64,000 bases of DNA from Fimbriimonas sp. (GTDB lineage Bacteria > Armatimonadota > Fimbriimonadia > Fimbriimonadales > Fimbriimonadaceae): contig JARLGV010000056.1 in NCBI GenBank assembly GCA_031292555.1, positions 1 to 64,000 on the forward strand, read 5' to 3'. Shown one piece after another: positions 1-9,872 of the stretch. A program made the position numbers and the translations under genes. Position 1 is the stretch's first letter; each line of letters begins with the position of its first letter. The notes beneath the pieces are model-generated. The model did no database searches. It was not told the origin of the DNA and saw only the letters and a list, made by a program, of their open reading frames with translations.

Positions 1-116
1 GCTGAACGCCTCCCAGGGCTGACGCCCTGGGCTTTGGGACGTCGCCCCGTTGGGGCTGAACGCCCACCAGGGCTGACGCCACTGGGCTCTGGGACGTCGA
101 CCCTTTAGGGCTGAAT
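1..116. repeat. Tandem GC-rich palindromic repeat, period about 55 nt
   Basis: The word GCTGAA recurs at 1, 55 and 110, giving two full units and the start of a third. Each unit holds CCAGGGCTGACGCC, then TGGGCT, then GGGACGTCG. In the first unit CCCAGGG (12-18) pairs with CCCTGGG (25-31). In the second only CCAG (67-70) and CTGG (82-85) pair. It ends a few bases from the stop of the rhamnosidase-like gene and probably continues left of the window. It looks like an interspersed non-coding repeat and no ORF fits it. Confidence 0.75.
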
Positions 117-121
117 CACCG

Positions 122-3100
122 TCACCGGCTGCTATAGACGTTCAACTCGTAGATCGACCAGTGGTACGTGGGATCGGACCGGGTTTGGGTGATTCGGAAC
201 CAACGAGCGTGTTGGGCGGGAAAGGAAATCGTTGTGATGCCCAACTGACCGTAGCCGATGGCTACCGGCTCACTCCAGTGCTGTCCGTCATCCGATACGG
301 ATATCGAGTAGCGATTGGGCGAGTCCCAGAGTGCCCAGGTGTTGTCCAGCACGATCCGGTTGAACGTCTGCGGAACCTTCATGTCGACCTGGAACCACTG
401 GCCCGGATGCTGCAACGACGTCATGTCTCGCCAACCGGTCCACGCGTCACCGTCGATCGCGTTCTCCGCTGAGACGTCGATTGGGATCTTGGCCCCGCTG
501 AACGGGAACGTGCCGTCCGGCACCGAAGCGCTTGCCGTCCAGCCGTGCTTGTCGAGCGCAGTTTGAGAAACGACGCGAGGATGAATCGGCTTGGGAGACG
601 CGATCGGCAAGACGCCGGTCGCTATAAATCGCCATGTGCCGGGCATCACCTTGAACTTGAGGTAGCCATCTTCGTCACCAACCCAATCCAGGCCGGCACA
701 GCCTTCCCGGTAACCGTCGCTCCAAACCACCTGTCCGTTGGCTTCGATCGACTCGATGTTGGTGAATGAACACTTGGGAATTCCTACAATGGCATGAGTG
801 CCGGATGGGGATACCACGCTCAACTCGTATCGATGAGCATCTTTGTGCATCGTCATCCGAACGAGTCCCTTGACCGACGGCACCGTCACCTTGATCGAAG
901 TGAGAAAAGCCTCCTGGGGCAAGACCTCATACGTCGTCCATCCCGCCTCGACGGGGCGCACGCCGGCGATCTGCTTGGAGAGAAGCAGGGCAGGCGGATT
1001 CCATCCGTGGTTCAGCGACGACCCTTCGTCGAACGCGTTGAGCCACGATGCCCACCAGCGATCGTAGTGTTCCCAGAGGGTCGTAAAGCTGCAGTCGATC
1101 ATCGTCTTGTACCGAGTCGACATGCGCAGCAACGCTTTGTCCGGCTTGCCCATCTTGCATAGCGCCTCGAAGACCCACCGGTCGAAGAAGCAACTCGACT
1201 TCTTCGTCGTCGCCAACACGTTGTCGCAAATCGATTCCCACTTCGAGGAATCGGCCAAGCCGGCATTCACGGCCATCGCATTGGCGCGGTCGTCCGGAGT
1301 CTGCACGTCGGTTGACTGGTAGTACTTCCCTTTCCAGAAACGCGCGTCGAACGCTTTCCTGATCGAGTCCCGGCGAGCTTCGATAACCGGGATATCCGCA
1401 TTGTGACCGGTCAAGGCGGCGAGTTTCCTCAGCGTCCCCAAGTCGATATAGGCGAAACAGGTCTCGATGACGCTCGTGTCCTTGCTGTCGTCCCCCCAAT
1501 CGAACCAAGTCCTGGCGTCTCCGAACTGATAGGTTTGCAGCAGGAACGTCTTCGTTTGGTCGTATACGGCAGCGACAGAGGCGTAATCGCCTGTCTGCAG
1601 ATAGTAGAACCAGAGACCGTATTCCCCGAGGAACTCCAAGTGCTGACCGGGATAGAACGCCGGCTCCAGTTTGCGTAGCACAAGGTCCTGGCAGAGCCGG
1701 TGGGAGTTCCGGTCGAAGATATAGAAGCACTGGTCCAACTCGGGCGTGCCATCTCCCCAGAACCCGACTCGCTCACGATCGGGGCAATCGTAGAAGTGGT
1801 CCCTCATACACAGATAGGCGGTCCGAGCCGCCTTGCGCCACAGGATATTGAAGTCGTCGTCGTTGCATTCGAACGAGCCCATGATCGACGTGTCGTATCC
1901 GGTTTGCCGGTAAAGGACTCGTCGCACCGTGAGGCCGGCGGGGATCGTGTAGATCGCCCCTTCGCCGCTGACCCACCGTTTGGCCTCATAGGTATGGATG
2001 CCTGTCTCGATCGGACAGTCCTCCGTCGGCGTCAGGTACTGCACGAGAGGGTTGCTCGAGTTCAACTTGATCTCGGCAGCCGAAGGCGAATCGACTTCGA
2101 TCCACGGTTGGAACTGGCAGTTGACGGGGATCTCGCACACCAACTTCCAAGACTTAGCTTCGCGATGGGGCAGTGCTTTCGAGAGGCGGACATACGGCTT
2201 GAGACCGTAATCCCGAATCTTCTCGGGAAGGCGGTAGCCGTTGAGCTTCAGCGCTGCCTTACCTAGCGCATCGCCGACCAAAAAGTAGGTCTCGGCATTT
2301 CCGAACTCGTGATGCCCATGGGTCACGTTCGGTGAGTCTTCCGCCTTGCGGACGAAATCGTGGGTCGGAACGAACACGACGTTTCCCTTGAACTCGGGCC
2401 TTTCCGACGCTCTTCTCTGGGCGGTTCGAAGCAGGTCCCATGCGCCGGTCGCCTTCACCCAGGGGCCGGTCAGCTCGCCAACCACAATGGGTAGGCGCGG
2501 TGCATGGAGGTCTCGCCTCACATCCTGAATAAGGTTCACCAGGTTCTGTTCGTACTCGGGAACCGCGTGCTTTGGGTCGATGCCGTCGTTCCAGCCTTGC
2601 CACCAGACGAAGCCGTCCAGGTCGTATCGCCGTCCCTTCAACTCGGGAAAGGTCTTGCCAAGCCCCGCAAGCGCTTGACGAATTTGAAGGATCATCAGCT
2701 TGTAGTATTTGCCGGTCTCTCCACCCGATGACGGCGGCCGGAAGTCTTTGATAAGGCTCTTGCCTCCCCACGCCGTCTTGATTAAGAGAACCGGTCCGTC
2801 GATCGCCTCGCCGACGACATGCCCGAACGGGAGTTCCGGTCCGAAGTGATGGGAGTCCCCATAGACCGAGAACCCCAGTCCCAATCGGCCCGCCAAAAGC
2901 GGTTGATCCTCGCGCTGGTAGCTGACCCAGACGTTATCCCGAACCGCCCACCTACCGTTGGCGTCCTGCAAGTGACTCATCATCCCCGCCTTCGCCGGGT
3001 CGGAAAGCAACGCCTTGAGCGTGCCCTTGCCATTGTTGTAGTCCGGCCCGTCAAGGTCGACGACGGCCTGACCCTCCATGTTGGACTGCCCGGCAAGGAT

Positions 3101-3232
3101 AAAAACTTTGACTCGTTCGCTATACGAATTGGCTAACGCGAGCATAGGGGCGGAAAGTACCAATCCGAGAATCCCAGTAAGTGTGGCTTTCAAAGCACCC
3201 GAATCGACGATGTGGCGTATCCTGCGACGCAT
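122..3232 (-). CDS. Secreted SGNH esterase / GH78 alpha-L-rhamnosidase-like / F5-8C fusion
   Basis: This 1036-residue protein starts with an arginine-rich signal peptide (about 1-36). Residues 41-330 look like a sialate O-acetylesterase/CE6-type SGNH domain, with GQSNM at 48-52 holding the probable catalytic Ser50, a WWQGWND block at 210-216, and an HGHHEFGN region near 305. Residues 360-880 match GH78: a beta-sandwich, then an (alpha/alpha)6 domain with the family signature DCPDRE at 482-487 and FWGDG just after. Residues 895-1036 form a discoidin (F5/8 type C) carbohydrate-binding domain. By family, the enzyme would remove acetyl groups and terminal L-rhamnose from pectic or arabinogalactan glycans in the periplasm or outside the cell. 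Joining both activities in one chain is unusual. The start lacks a strong ribosome site. Confidence 0.85.
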   Translation of the reverse strand: MRRRIRHIVDSGALKATLTGILGLVLSAPMLALANSYSERVKVFILAGQSNMEGQAVVDLDGPDYNNGKGTLKALLSDPAKAGMMSHLQDANGRWAVRDNVWVSYQREDQPLLAGRLGLGFSVYGDSHHFGPELPFGHVVGEAIDGPVLLIKTAWGGKSLIKDFRPPSSGGETGKYYKLMILQIRQALAGLGKTFPELKGRRYDLDGFVWWQGWNDGIDPKHAVPEYEQNLVNLIQDVRRDLHAPRLPIVVGELTGPWVKATGAWDLLRTAQRRASERPEFKGNVVFVPTHDFVRKAEDSPNVTHGHHEFGNAETYFLVGDALGKAALKLNGYRLPEKIRDYGLKPYVRLSKALPHREAKSWKLVCEIPVNCQFQPWIEVDSPSAAEIKLNSSNPLVQYLTPTEDCPIETGIHTYEAKRWVSGEGAIYTIPAGLTVRRVLYRQTGYDTSIMGSFECNDDDFNILWRKAARTAYLCMRDHFYDCPDRERVGFWGDGTPELDQCFYIFDRNSHRLCQDLVLRKLEPAFYPGQHLEFLGEYGLWFYYLQTGDYASVAAVYDQTKTFLLQTYQFGDARTWFDWGDDSKDTSVIETCFAYIDLGTLRKLAALTGHNADIPVIEARRDSIRKAFDARFWKGKYYQSTDVQTPDDRANAMAVNAGLADSSKWESICDNVLATTKKSSCFFDRWVFEALCKMGKPDKALLRMSTRYKTMIDCSFTTLWEHYDRWWASWLNAFDEGSSLNHGWNPPALLLSKQIAGVRPVEAGWTTYEVLPQEAFLTSIKVTVPSVKGLVRMTMHKDAHRYELSVVSPSGTHAIVGIPKCSFTNIESIEANGQVVWSDGYREGCAGLDWVGDEDGYLKFKVMPGTWRFIATGVLPIASPKPIHPRVVSQTALDKHGWTASASVPDGTFPFSGAKIPIDVSAENAIDGDAWTGWRDMTSLQHPGQWFQVDMKVPQTFNRIVLDNTWALWDSPNRYSISVSDDGQHWSEPVAIGYGQLGITTISFPAQHARWFRITQTRSDPTYHWSIYELNVYSSR

Positions 3233-3309
3233 TTGCTAAGAATGCCACGCAATCAAACATTTCCAGAACCCGCCCGTCGAATATGCGGCTATTCTCTTCT
3301 GGTTCTGAT

Positions 3310-3750
3310 ATGAGCACCCGTCTTTGTTTCGTCCGGTCGTTCAAGTGGATGTCTATGGCAATGTGTGCCGTCGTCATCGTCGGAGGCTGCAAGAAGTACG
3401 GCGGATCGATCGCCGGTCACTGGAACGACGGCCATGGCGCGGCGATCACCCTGAACGGCGACAAGACGTTTGCACAGGAATCGAAGACGATCTCCGGCAC
3501 CGGCGCATGGTCGACCGATGGAAAAACGGTAACTCTTCGGTTGCTCACGATTCACGATCAGCCGGCAGAACAAGCCGTCATGCAAATGGTCAACGACGAA
3601 AAGCGCAAGGGACCAGGGATCGTCCCCCCGGAGTTCATCGCCAAACTGAAGAATGCCATCCGCCCCGTCCACTACACGATCAACCCCGGCGGTAGTACGA
3701 TGACCACAACCGACACGCCCGAGAAGACAACGCTCACAAAGACTGACTAA
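3310..3750 (+). CDS. Small putative lipoprotein
   Basis: A 146-residue protein of unknown function. The chosen start gives a basic n-region, a hydrophobic stretch (AMCAVVIVGG) and a lipobox-like VGGC, so it is probably a lipoprotein. The mature part has the spacing of a small lipocalin/META-like beta-barrel (GxWNDGHGAAITLNGDKTF, then GTGAWSTDGKTVTL), a pattern seen in bacterial lipoproteins that test for a residual fold rather than a known enzyme. It lies between two minus-strand glycan genes and ends 47 nt from the convergent DUF4838 gene. An upstream in-frame start at 3181 exists but would place the signal sequence internally. Confidence 0.7.
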   Translation: MSTRLCFVRSFKWMSMAMCAVVIVGGCKKYGGSIAGHWNDGHGAAITLNGDKTFAQESKTISGTGAWSTDGKTVTLRLLTIHDQPAEQAVMQMVNDEKRKGPGIVPPEFIAKLKNAIRPVHYTINPGGSTMTTTDTPEKTTLTKTD

Positions 3751-3797
3751 CGCTCCTCTTTGCGCCCTTGCGTGCCATAGGTTTGCTCACCCAGCGG

Positions 3798-5489
3798 TTA
3801 GCCTTGCCCGATCCGCTTGAGGAAGGCTTCGATCGGCTCGCCCTCCCGGACGCCTCCGACCTTGAACTTCTTGCACTTGTCGCCGACCGTCTTGGCGAGA
3901 GCGGAATATCCGACACTCTTCGGATCCGTGCGCATGAGATGTACATACTCGAGGGATAGCCGAGCCTGCTGCACCGCCTCCAAGTTGGTCACGCTGCCTT
4001 GCGTCGCTTCCTCCGCCTGATCGAACAGCCGGTCGCCTTCCTGCAAAACTTCGTCGCTCAAGTACAGCGCGGTCGGCGGGTCGTAGATGCGCGCATGGGC
4101 CTTCATCGCCCGGCCCGCCGCATGGGTCAGGTCGAGCCACTTAAGGATGTACGGCGCACCTGAGCCGTAGACGCCGTTCACGAAATCCTCGATGATCGGC
4201 CTAGCCGGCTGGAACGGGTCCCACATCAGCTTGGCGAGCAGGTATGACTTCAACTCTGCCATCTCGCCGCCGCCGGAATAGTCTCCCTCGTCAAAGAACC
4301 CGACGACGCCATTCTTCTTGAACAGCGCGGTATCCCCCGCAATCTCGTCAAGGTTGGGCAGCGGATCCAGGTAGTTCGCGAAGTTGGTCGTGTAGTGCCA
4401 GATGTAGATGTTCTTGGTTACCTTCGACCAATCGAGAAGGTTTTTGTACGGAGTCGCGTTCTCGGTGCAGCCATCGAGCGGGTGGCTGAAGCAGGCGCCG
4501 ATCGGGGCGATGCGGATGCGAACGTTTGCCCTCGGCCGAACCTTGAGCGGAGGCTTCTCCGACCACTGGTAGGCAAGCGTATCGATCAGCACGTGGGGAT
4601 GCTTCTTGCCGATCGCCTCGGCGACCTTGTTGACGAACCGGATCAGAGGGCCGGATGGCGCGCCCTCCGCCTTTTCGATCGCCTTGCACTCCGGACATTG
4701 GCAGTTATAGTACGTGTCGTTCTGAGACACCGAGAAGATCGTTGCGTCGGGATACTGCTTGATCCAGTCCTCAACCCGGGCGATCGCAAGCTTGAGAACC
4801 TCGGGGTTAGAAAGGCATAGCTGGTGGTATCCCTTCACTCGCTTTCCGTCGACCATGGAGAAATACTCGGGATGCGCGTCGAAGTACTTCTCGGCCGGAG
4901 CGATGTCGCTGAACGTATGCACGAACGGGCCGTAGGAGACTTTGCCGCCCACGCTCTTATCGAGTTGTTGGCTGTTCCCGTTCGTTCGGTTCCGAACCGC
5001 CCAATCGCGATCGAACGCTTCGGTGAAGAAGGGCTCGCGGTACTCGAAAGCGGGGCTGCCCTTCATGTCGAGCTTGGTCAACGGAATCGACTGCCGGTGA
5101 GGAATCTTCGTGATCGTCCGGGTGTACCAGCGCACGCCGAGTACGTCTTCGAGATACGCGTAACAGCCGTACATGACGCCTCGAAGCGCTCCGCCCTTAA
5201 TCACAAGCCCGTTCACCGTCGTGGAGATGCGATAGTCCTCGGATTTCATCCGGGGGTCGGCCTCCAGCCGGATTGCCGTCTGAGTGCTGTCGAGCCCTTC
5301 GATCGGCAGTTTCGCACCTGAGATCTCGCCGATGTACTTCTGGAGTTCGTCGGCGCCGTGCCGCATGGAGGGCGAGGCACTTGCCGCAAGTTCGATCACA
5401 CACTTGGGCTCGCCGTCCCGCACCAAAAACTTCGCATCCTGCCCCTGCATCATCGCAGATACCAATCCAGCCGCTACGAGTGAAATCAT
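3798..5489 (-). CDS. DUF4838 secreted glycoside-hydrolase-like protein
   Basis: A 563-residue protein with a short signal peptide and a good ribosome site (GGAGGG five bases before the ATG). The N-terminal part (about 20-130) resembles the GH67/alpha-glucuronidase N-terminal domain (HGADELQKYIGEISG). The rest matches the DUF4838 family, a TIM-barrel-like family of secreted proteins in glycan-degrading bacteria. Visible family-like features are the sequences FSVSQND and CQCPECKAIE, with clustered cysteines that may bind a metal. The substrate is not known for the family. It lies in a row of secreted glycan-active proteins, which supports a role in polysaccharide breakdown but does not prove catalysis. 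Confidence 0.8.
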   Translation of the reverse strand: MISLVAAGLVSAMMQGQDAKFLVRDGEPKCVIELAASASPSMRHGADELQKYIGEISGAKLPIEGLDSTQTAIRLEADPRMKSEDYRISTTVNGLVIKGGALRGVMYGCYAYLEDVLGVRWYTRTITKIPHRQSIPLTKLDMKGSPAFEYREPFFTEAFDRDWAVRNRTNGNSQQLDKSVGGKVSYGPFVHTFSDIAPAEKYFDAHPEYFSMVDGKRVKGYHQLCLSNPEVLKLAIARVEDWIKQYPDATIFSVSQNDTYYNCQCPECKAIEKAEGAPSGPLIRFVNKVAEAIGKKHPHVLIDTLAYQWSEKPPLKVRPRANVRIRIAPIGACFSHPLDGCTENATPYKNLLDWSKVTKNIYIWHYTTNFANYLDPLPNLDEIAGDTALFKKNGVVGFFDEGDYSGGGEMAELKSYLLAKLMWDPFQPARPIIEDFVNGVYGSGAPYILKWLDLTHAAGRAMKAHARIYDPPTALYLSDEVLQEGDRLFDQAEEATQGSVTNLEAVQQARLSLEYVHLMRTDPKSVGYSALAKTVGDKCKKFKVGGVREGEPIEAFLKRIGQG

Positions 5490-5701
5490 CCAAACCCTCC
5501 GAAAGCCGAACCTCAGCGATCGGCCCTTTGGCCGAGTATGACATGCCTTGAACCTAACTCACTGTAATCCAGGGCGCCTTCCAAACTGTCCAATCGCTCC
5601 AATCCTATTCGTCAGAAGATCTGGTGACGAATCGCCGACCTTTGATCGGAATTGACGCTTCAGCCCCACTGAATCAGTCGTGGCGCAGGGTAATCAACCG
5701 T

Positions 5702-8700
5702 TTAGGTAATGGTAAGGGTCACCGTCTTTGAACTGGTTCCCGACGTTGCCGTTATGGTTGCAGTTGTCTGCGAACCTACAGAAACTGACTTGACTGCGAA
5801 TGACGAAGAGGTCTTTCCCGCCGCTATCGTCAAAGTTCCCGGAACGGGGGCCGACGAGGAACTGCTCGACAGTGAGATCACCAAGCCGCCAGTGGGAGCG
5901 ATCGACGCGATCGTAACCGTCCCGGTGCTCGACTTACCTCCTTTTATCGATGTTGGATTCATCGAGAGTGACTTGAGCTGGGGCGCGTTTACGGTAAGTG
6001 TTGTCGTCTTTGAGACAGAACCCAGCTTGGCTATAAGCATCGACGCCGTCTGAGTGGCGACCGGCAACGTCTTGATCGAGAACGTCACGGAGCTCTTACC
6101 GGCCGGAACCGTGACGGATGAGGGTGGCGTTGCAGACTTGGTGTTGCTTGACAGTTTCACCAGAATCCCGCCCTTGCCGGCCACCCCACTCAGAGTCAGT
6201 GTCCCGGTAGCAGTTGTGCCCCCAGTCAAACTCGTGGGGCTGACGGTCATCGCAACCAACTGCGGAGCCGCTATCGTGAGAACCGCCGACTGCTTGTTGC
6301 TTCCGAGGGCGGCCGAGATTGTCGCGTTTTGCTGAGACGCGACCGCCAGGGTCTTGACTGCGAACGTGGCCGATGCATTACCGACGGAAATCGTCACGCT
6401 CGCCGGCGTTGTCGCTAGCGTGGAACTGCTCGACAGTTTCACAAGAACGCCGCCGGTACCTGCCGCCCCGCTTAGCGTGACGGTTCCGGCCGAAGCCGTC
6501 CCGCCGGCGACCGTCGCCGGGTTGAGCGTAACCGAGGCTAGAGTTGGCGGCGTGACCGTTAGGTTCGCGCTCTTTGTAACCGCTCCGCTGACTGCGGTAA
6601 TCGACGCAACTGCCTGAATAACAACCGACTTGGTCTTAACCACGAACGTCGCCGAACTCTGACCTGGGAGCACCTTCACCGAGCCTGGCACCGTAACCAA
6701 GCCGTTCCCGCTCGACAATGAAACAAGTAAGCCACTGGGCCCGGACGGGCCACTGAGCGATACCGTGCCTACCGAATTGCTGCCGCCCACAACCGAAGTT
6801 GGGTTTAGGGAGACCGATGCGAGAGCCGCCGGGCTAATCGTTAGCGACGCGGTCTTCGACGAACTTCCGACGGTGGCGGTAATGACAACGGTGGATTGGC
6901 TGTCCACGCCTACCGAGTTCACCGCAAACGTACTAGATGTGGCCCCTGCCGACACGATAACGGTTGCCGGGACGGTCGCATCTGCGCTGCTAGCAGTTAG
7001 CCCGATCAACATACCCCCCGAAGGAGCAGCCTGCGAAAGTGTGACAGTACCAGTTGACGCATTCCCGCCCTGAACCGAAGTTGGGCTGAGGGAGACGCCG
7101 GTGACCTGGGCTACGCTGACCGTCCCCAGCGCATAGACGTAACCGTCATCCGACCCGATATAGACCGCTCCATCCAGGCCGATGGCAGGCGACGACTCCA
7201 CGCCTTGACCTGTCGTAAATGCCCACAATTGGACTCCATATCTACTTAGGGCATAGACGTTTTTGTCCTGCGACCCTATGTATAGGGTCCCGTCCGCTCC
7301 GATCGCCGGTGAGCCGTCGATCGCAGCTGCGGTTTTGAAGCTCCAAACCTTCTTCCCACTCGGGCTCAACGCGTAGAGATTGCCGTCATCCGAGCCAATG
7401 TAAATCGTGCCGTCGGGATCGACCGCCGGCGAGGCCCCTTGACGACTGCCGATGGAATAGACCCATTTGAGCCCTCCTTCTGGACTGAAAGCATACAGGT
7501 GATTGTCGGTCGAACTAACAAAGACAGTGCCGTCCAAGCCGATCGCCGGATCGGAGATGATGGGGTTGCCTGTCTGGTAGCTCCATTTCGCAGAGCCATC
7601 TGGGTTTATGGCGTAGAACTTACAGTCGTAGGACCCAAGGTATATGGTTCCGTCCAGTCCTATGGCAGGTGAGGAAACAATGGCTGATCCAGTGGGGAAA
7701 GTCCACTTGAGGGCGCCAGACGAACTTAGGGCATAGACGTTGCTGTCGGTACAAGCCTGGTATACAGTGCCATCCGATCCGGTTGCCGTTGACGAAACAT
7801 TATAGCCTCCCGTTTGGTAACCCCATTTCTGTGTGCCGTCCGGCCGAATAGCATAGAGGTATTGGTCGCCTGAACCGACATAGATCGTTCCGTCCGATCC
7901 GATCGTCGGCGTCGCTCCAATCTGCCCCCCCGTATTGAACGCCCATTTCTGAGTACCTCTTGGATCGATCGCATACACGTGGCCGTCGGAAGACGTTGCA
8001 TAGACGGTTCCGTCTGAACCAATCGCTTGTGACGAACCCAAGTCGGTGCCAGTCGAGAACTTCCATCGAAGCGATCCGTTTGAGGCCGATCCCACGCCAA
8101 CGCTCATGTTAAGGTTGTTCTGGTGATAGCGCGGCCAGCAACCTTGGCCAGGCGTTGTTACGGTCAAGGTGGCCGTGGCAGACTGTGACGCGGACTGTGC
8201 CGTAATCGTTGATGCGGTTGTACCTGTAACGTTGTTCGCCAAGATTGAGAACTTGGCCGTCGTAGCCCCTCCCTCCACGATGACGAATGCTGGGACCGTC
8301 GCGGCGGAGTTGCTACTCGAGAGACTTACGGTATCGCCCCCGGCGGGGGCCGCCTTTGAGAGAGTCACGGTACCCACTGCGAGCGCTCCGCTATGGACCG
8401 TCGATGGGCTCGTCGTCAGACTGACGGCCGCCACCGTGCCTGACGTGCCGATCGCATACAGGTTATCGTCGTCCGACCCTATGTAAATCGTTCCATCGGC
8501 TCCAATCGCCGGGGACGAGACAGAATAGTTGTTGACATTGAGCATCCACTTCGAGGACCCATCTGGATTGACGGCGTGGAACATGAAGTCGCCACCGGCC
8601 CCAAAGTAGATCGTGCCATCAGAACCAACGATCGGGGACGATTCATAGCAGTTGAACATCCTGGACCACTTAAGGCCACCGCTTTGGCTAAAGGCATAGA

Positions 8701-9658
8701 GATAGAAATCGGTCGAGGCGACATAGATCGTGCCATCGGGGCCGATCGCAGGGGAGGTGAAGATGCCGTTACCGGTCGCAAAGCTCCATTTCTTGGTCCC
8801 ATCGGGGTTAATTGCGTAGACGTTCTTGTCCATCGACCCCACATAGATCGTGCCGTCCGATCCCACCGCGGGCGAGGATTGAAGCTGATCGCCGAAGACC
8901 TTCTGGTCGTTCGTCTGGAAGCTCCATTTCTTGGTCCCATCTGGCTTGAGCGCATAGAGGTAACCGTCGAAGGACCCTACGTAGATCGTTCCATCAGAGC
9001 CGATCGCTGGTGTTGAGTCCACGAAATCGCCCGTCGTGAAGCTCCAATTCAGGGTTCCATTCGGCTTCACCGCATAGACCTTGTTGTCGTCTGCCCCAAT
9101 ATACAGGGCTCCATCCGGCCCGATGGCGGGAGACGACAAAATGGGTCCGCCCGTCTTGAAGCTCCAGTCAATCGACCCGTTTGGATTGACTGCCAATAGG
9201 TTGCCGTTCGTGGAACCTATATAGATCGTGCCATCTGATCCAAGGGTTGGCGAAGACATGTCGCCGCCGCCTATCGCCAAACGCCATCGACTCGATCCGT
9301 CCGAATCGAGGGCATAGAGGTTGCCGTCGAGCGACGCAACGTAAATCGAACCGTCCGCGGCAATTGCCGGGGACGCGGTCATCCAATCCCCTGCCCCAAA
9401 GGTCCACTTCTTCACCCCGTTGGTGCCGGTGACCTTCCCCATTCCCGTGTTGAGGCTGTTCTGACGAAACTTTGGCCAGGCGCTCACCTGAAGCGCGGTC
9501 GGATGTGGGCGACCACCTGCCTGTGGGGCATCGACAAACTGAGTTGGACCAATCGCTCGGTTGGCAAGCGACCTCGAAAAAGAAGCAGTAGCAGCGCCCA
9601 GAGACGTGATGGTCAGAACAAGGGCGCCAACGAAAAGGGAAACCTGCCGACGTGCCAT
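5702..9658 (-). CDS. Giant secreted protein: two PQQ-like beta-propellers plus Ig-like repeats
   Basis: Start chosen at the internal ATG (9658) that has GAGG ten bases upstream and begins a clean signal peptide (MARRQVSLF...). The 1318-residue product has a first propeller (about 50-425, eight blades of the form GTIYVGSxDGxLYAxxPDGxxKW), one Ig-like module with TVHSGALAVGTVTLS, a second propeller (about 525-885, nine blades) and five C-terminal Ig-like modules beginning SLxPTSVxGG. Each propeller opens with a WPxFxQNxLNxxxG cap. There is no sortase, PEP-CTERM or type IX signal at the end. The role is unknown; surface adhesion or glycan binding is a guess. It lies downstream of a related WD/Ig protein on the same strand. 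Confidence 0.85.
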   Translation of the reverse strand: MARRQVSLFVGALVLTITSLGAATASFSRSLANRAIGPTQFVDAPQAGGRPHPTALQVSAWPKFRQNSLNTGMGKVTGTNGVKKWTFGAGDWMTASPAIAADGSIYVASLDGNLYALDSDGSSRWRLAIGGGDMSSPTLGSDGTIYIGSTNGNLLAVNPNGSIDWSFKTGGPILSSPAIGPDGALYIGADDNKVYAVKPNGTLNWSFTTGDFVDSTPAIGSDGTIYVGSFDGYLYALKPDGTKKWSFQTNDQKVFGDQLQSSPAVGSDGTIYVGSMDKNVYAINPDGTKKWSFATGNGIFTSPAIGPDGTIYVASTDFYLYAFSQSGGLKWSRMFNCYESSPIVGSDGTIYFGAGGDFMFHAVNPDGSSKWMLNVNNYSVSSPAIGADGTIYIGSDDDNLYAIGTSGTVAAVSLTTSPSTVHSGALAVGTVTLSKAAPAGGDTVSLSSSNSAATVPAFVIVEGGATTAKFSILANNVTGTTASTITAQSASQSATATLTVTTPGQGCWPRYHQNNLNMSVGVGSASNGSLRWKFSTGTDLGSSQAIGSDGTVYATSSDGHVYAIDPRGTQKWAFNTGGQIGATPTIGSDGTIYVGSGDQYLYAIRPDGTQKWGYQTGGYNVSSTATGSDGTVYQACTDSNVYALSSSGALKWTFPTGSAIVSSPAIGLDGTIYLGSYDCKFYAINPDGSAKWSYQTGNPIISDPAIGLDGTVFVSSTDNHLYAFSPEGGLKWVYSIGSRQGASPAVDPDGTIYIGSDDGNLYALSPSGKKVWSFKTAAAIDGSPAIGADGTLYIGSQDKNVYALSRYGVQLWAFTTGQGVESSPAIGLDGAVYIGSDDGYVYALGTVSVAQVTGVSLSPTSVQGGNASTGTVTLSQAAPSGGMLIGLTASSADATVPATVIVSAGATSSTFAVNSVGVDSQSTVVITATVGSSSKTASLTISPAALASVSLNPTSVVGGSNSVGTVSLSGPSGPSGLLVSLSSGNGLVTVPGSVKVLPGQSSATFVVKTKSVVIQAVASITAVSGAVTKSANLTVTPPTLASVTLNPATVAGGTASAGTVTLSGAAGTGGVLVKLSSSSTLATTPASVTISVGNASATFAVKTLAVASQQNATISAALGSNKQSAVLTIAAPQLVAMTVSPTSLTGGTTATGTLTLSGVAGKGGILVKLSSNTKSATPPSSVTVPAGKSSVTFSIKTLPVATQTASMLIAKLGSVSKTTTLTVNAPQLKSLSMNPTSIKGGKSSTGTVTIASIAPTGGLVISLSSSSSSAPVPGTLTIAAGKTSSSFAVKSVSVGSQTTATITATSGTSSKTVTLTIT

Positions 9659-9872
9659 ATACGAAACCTCGCTTGCATTTGTCAGCTTCGCAGTTTCTCT
9701 ATGAGAAGTCAATAGTGGAATTATCTAGGGTCACGGGTGGGGTGAGCCAAGCCGATCGCGAGATCATATTCCCACTCCTGTGTCAGGGGTTGCGAGGGAT
9801 TCCCGAGACACGCGAATCCCATCGCCGCACACAAGGCAGTTGCCCACCCTTCGACCCGACCCTACGATGCTG

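Noticed and set aside
796-820. Short inverted stretches near gene ends without stems over 7 bp
   Set aside because: Too weak to call as terminators.
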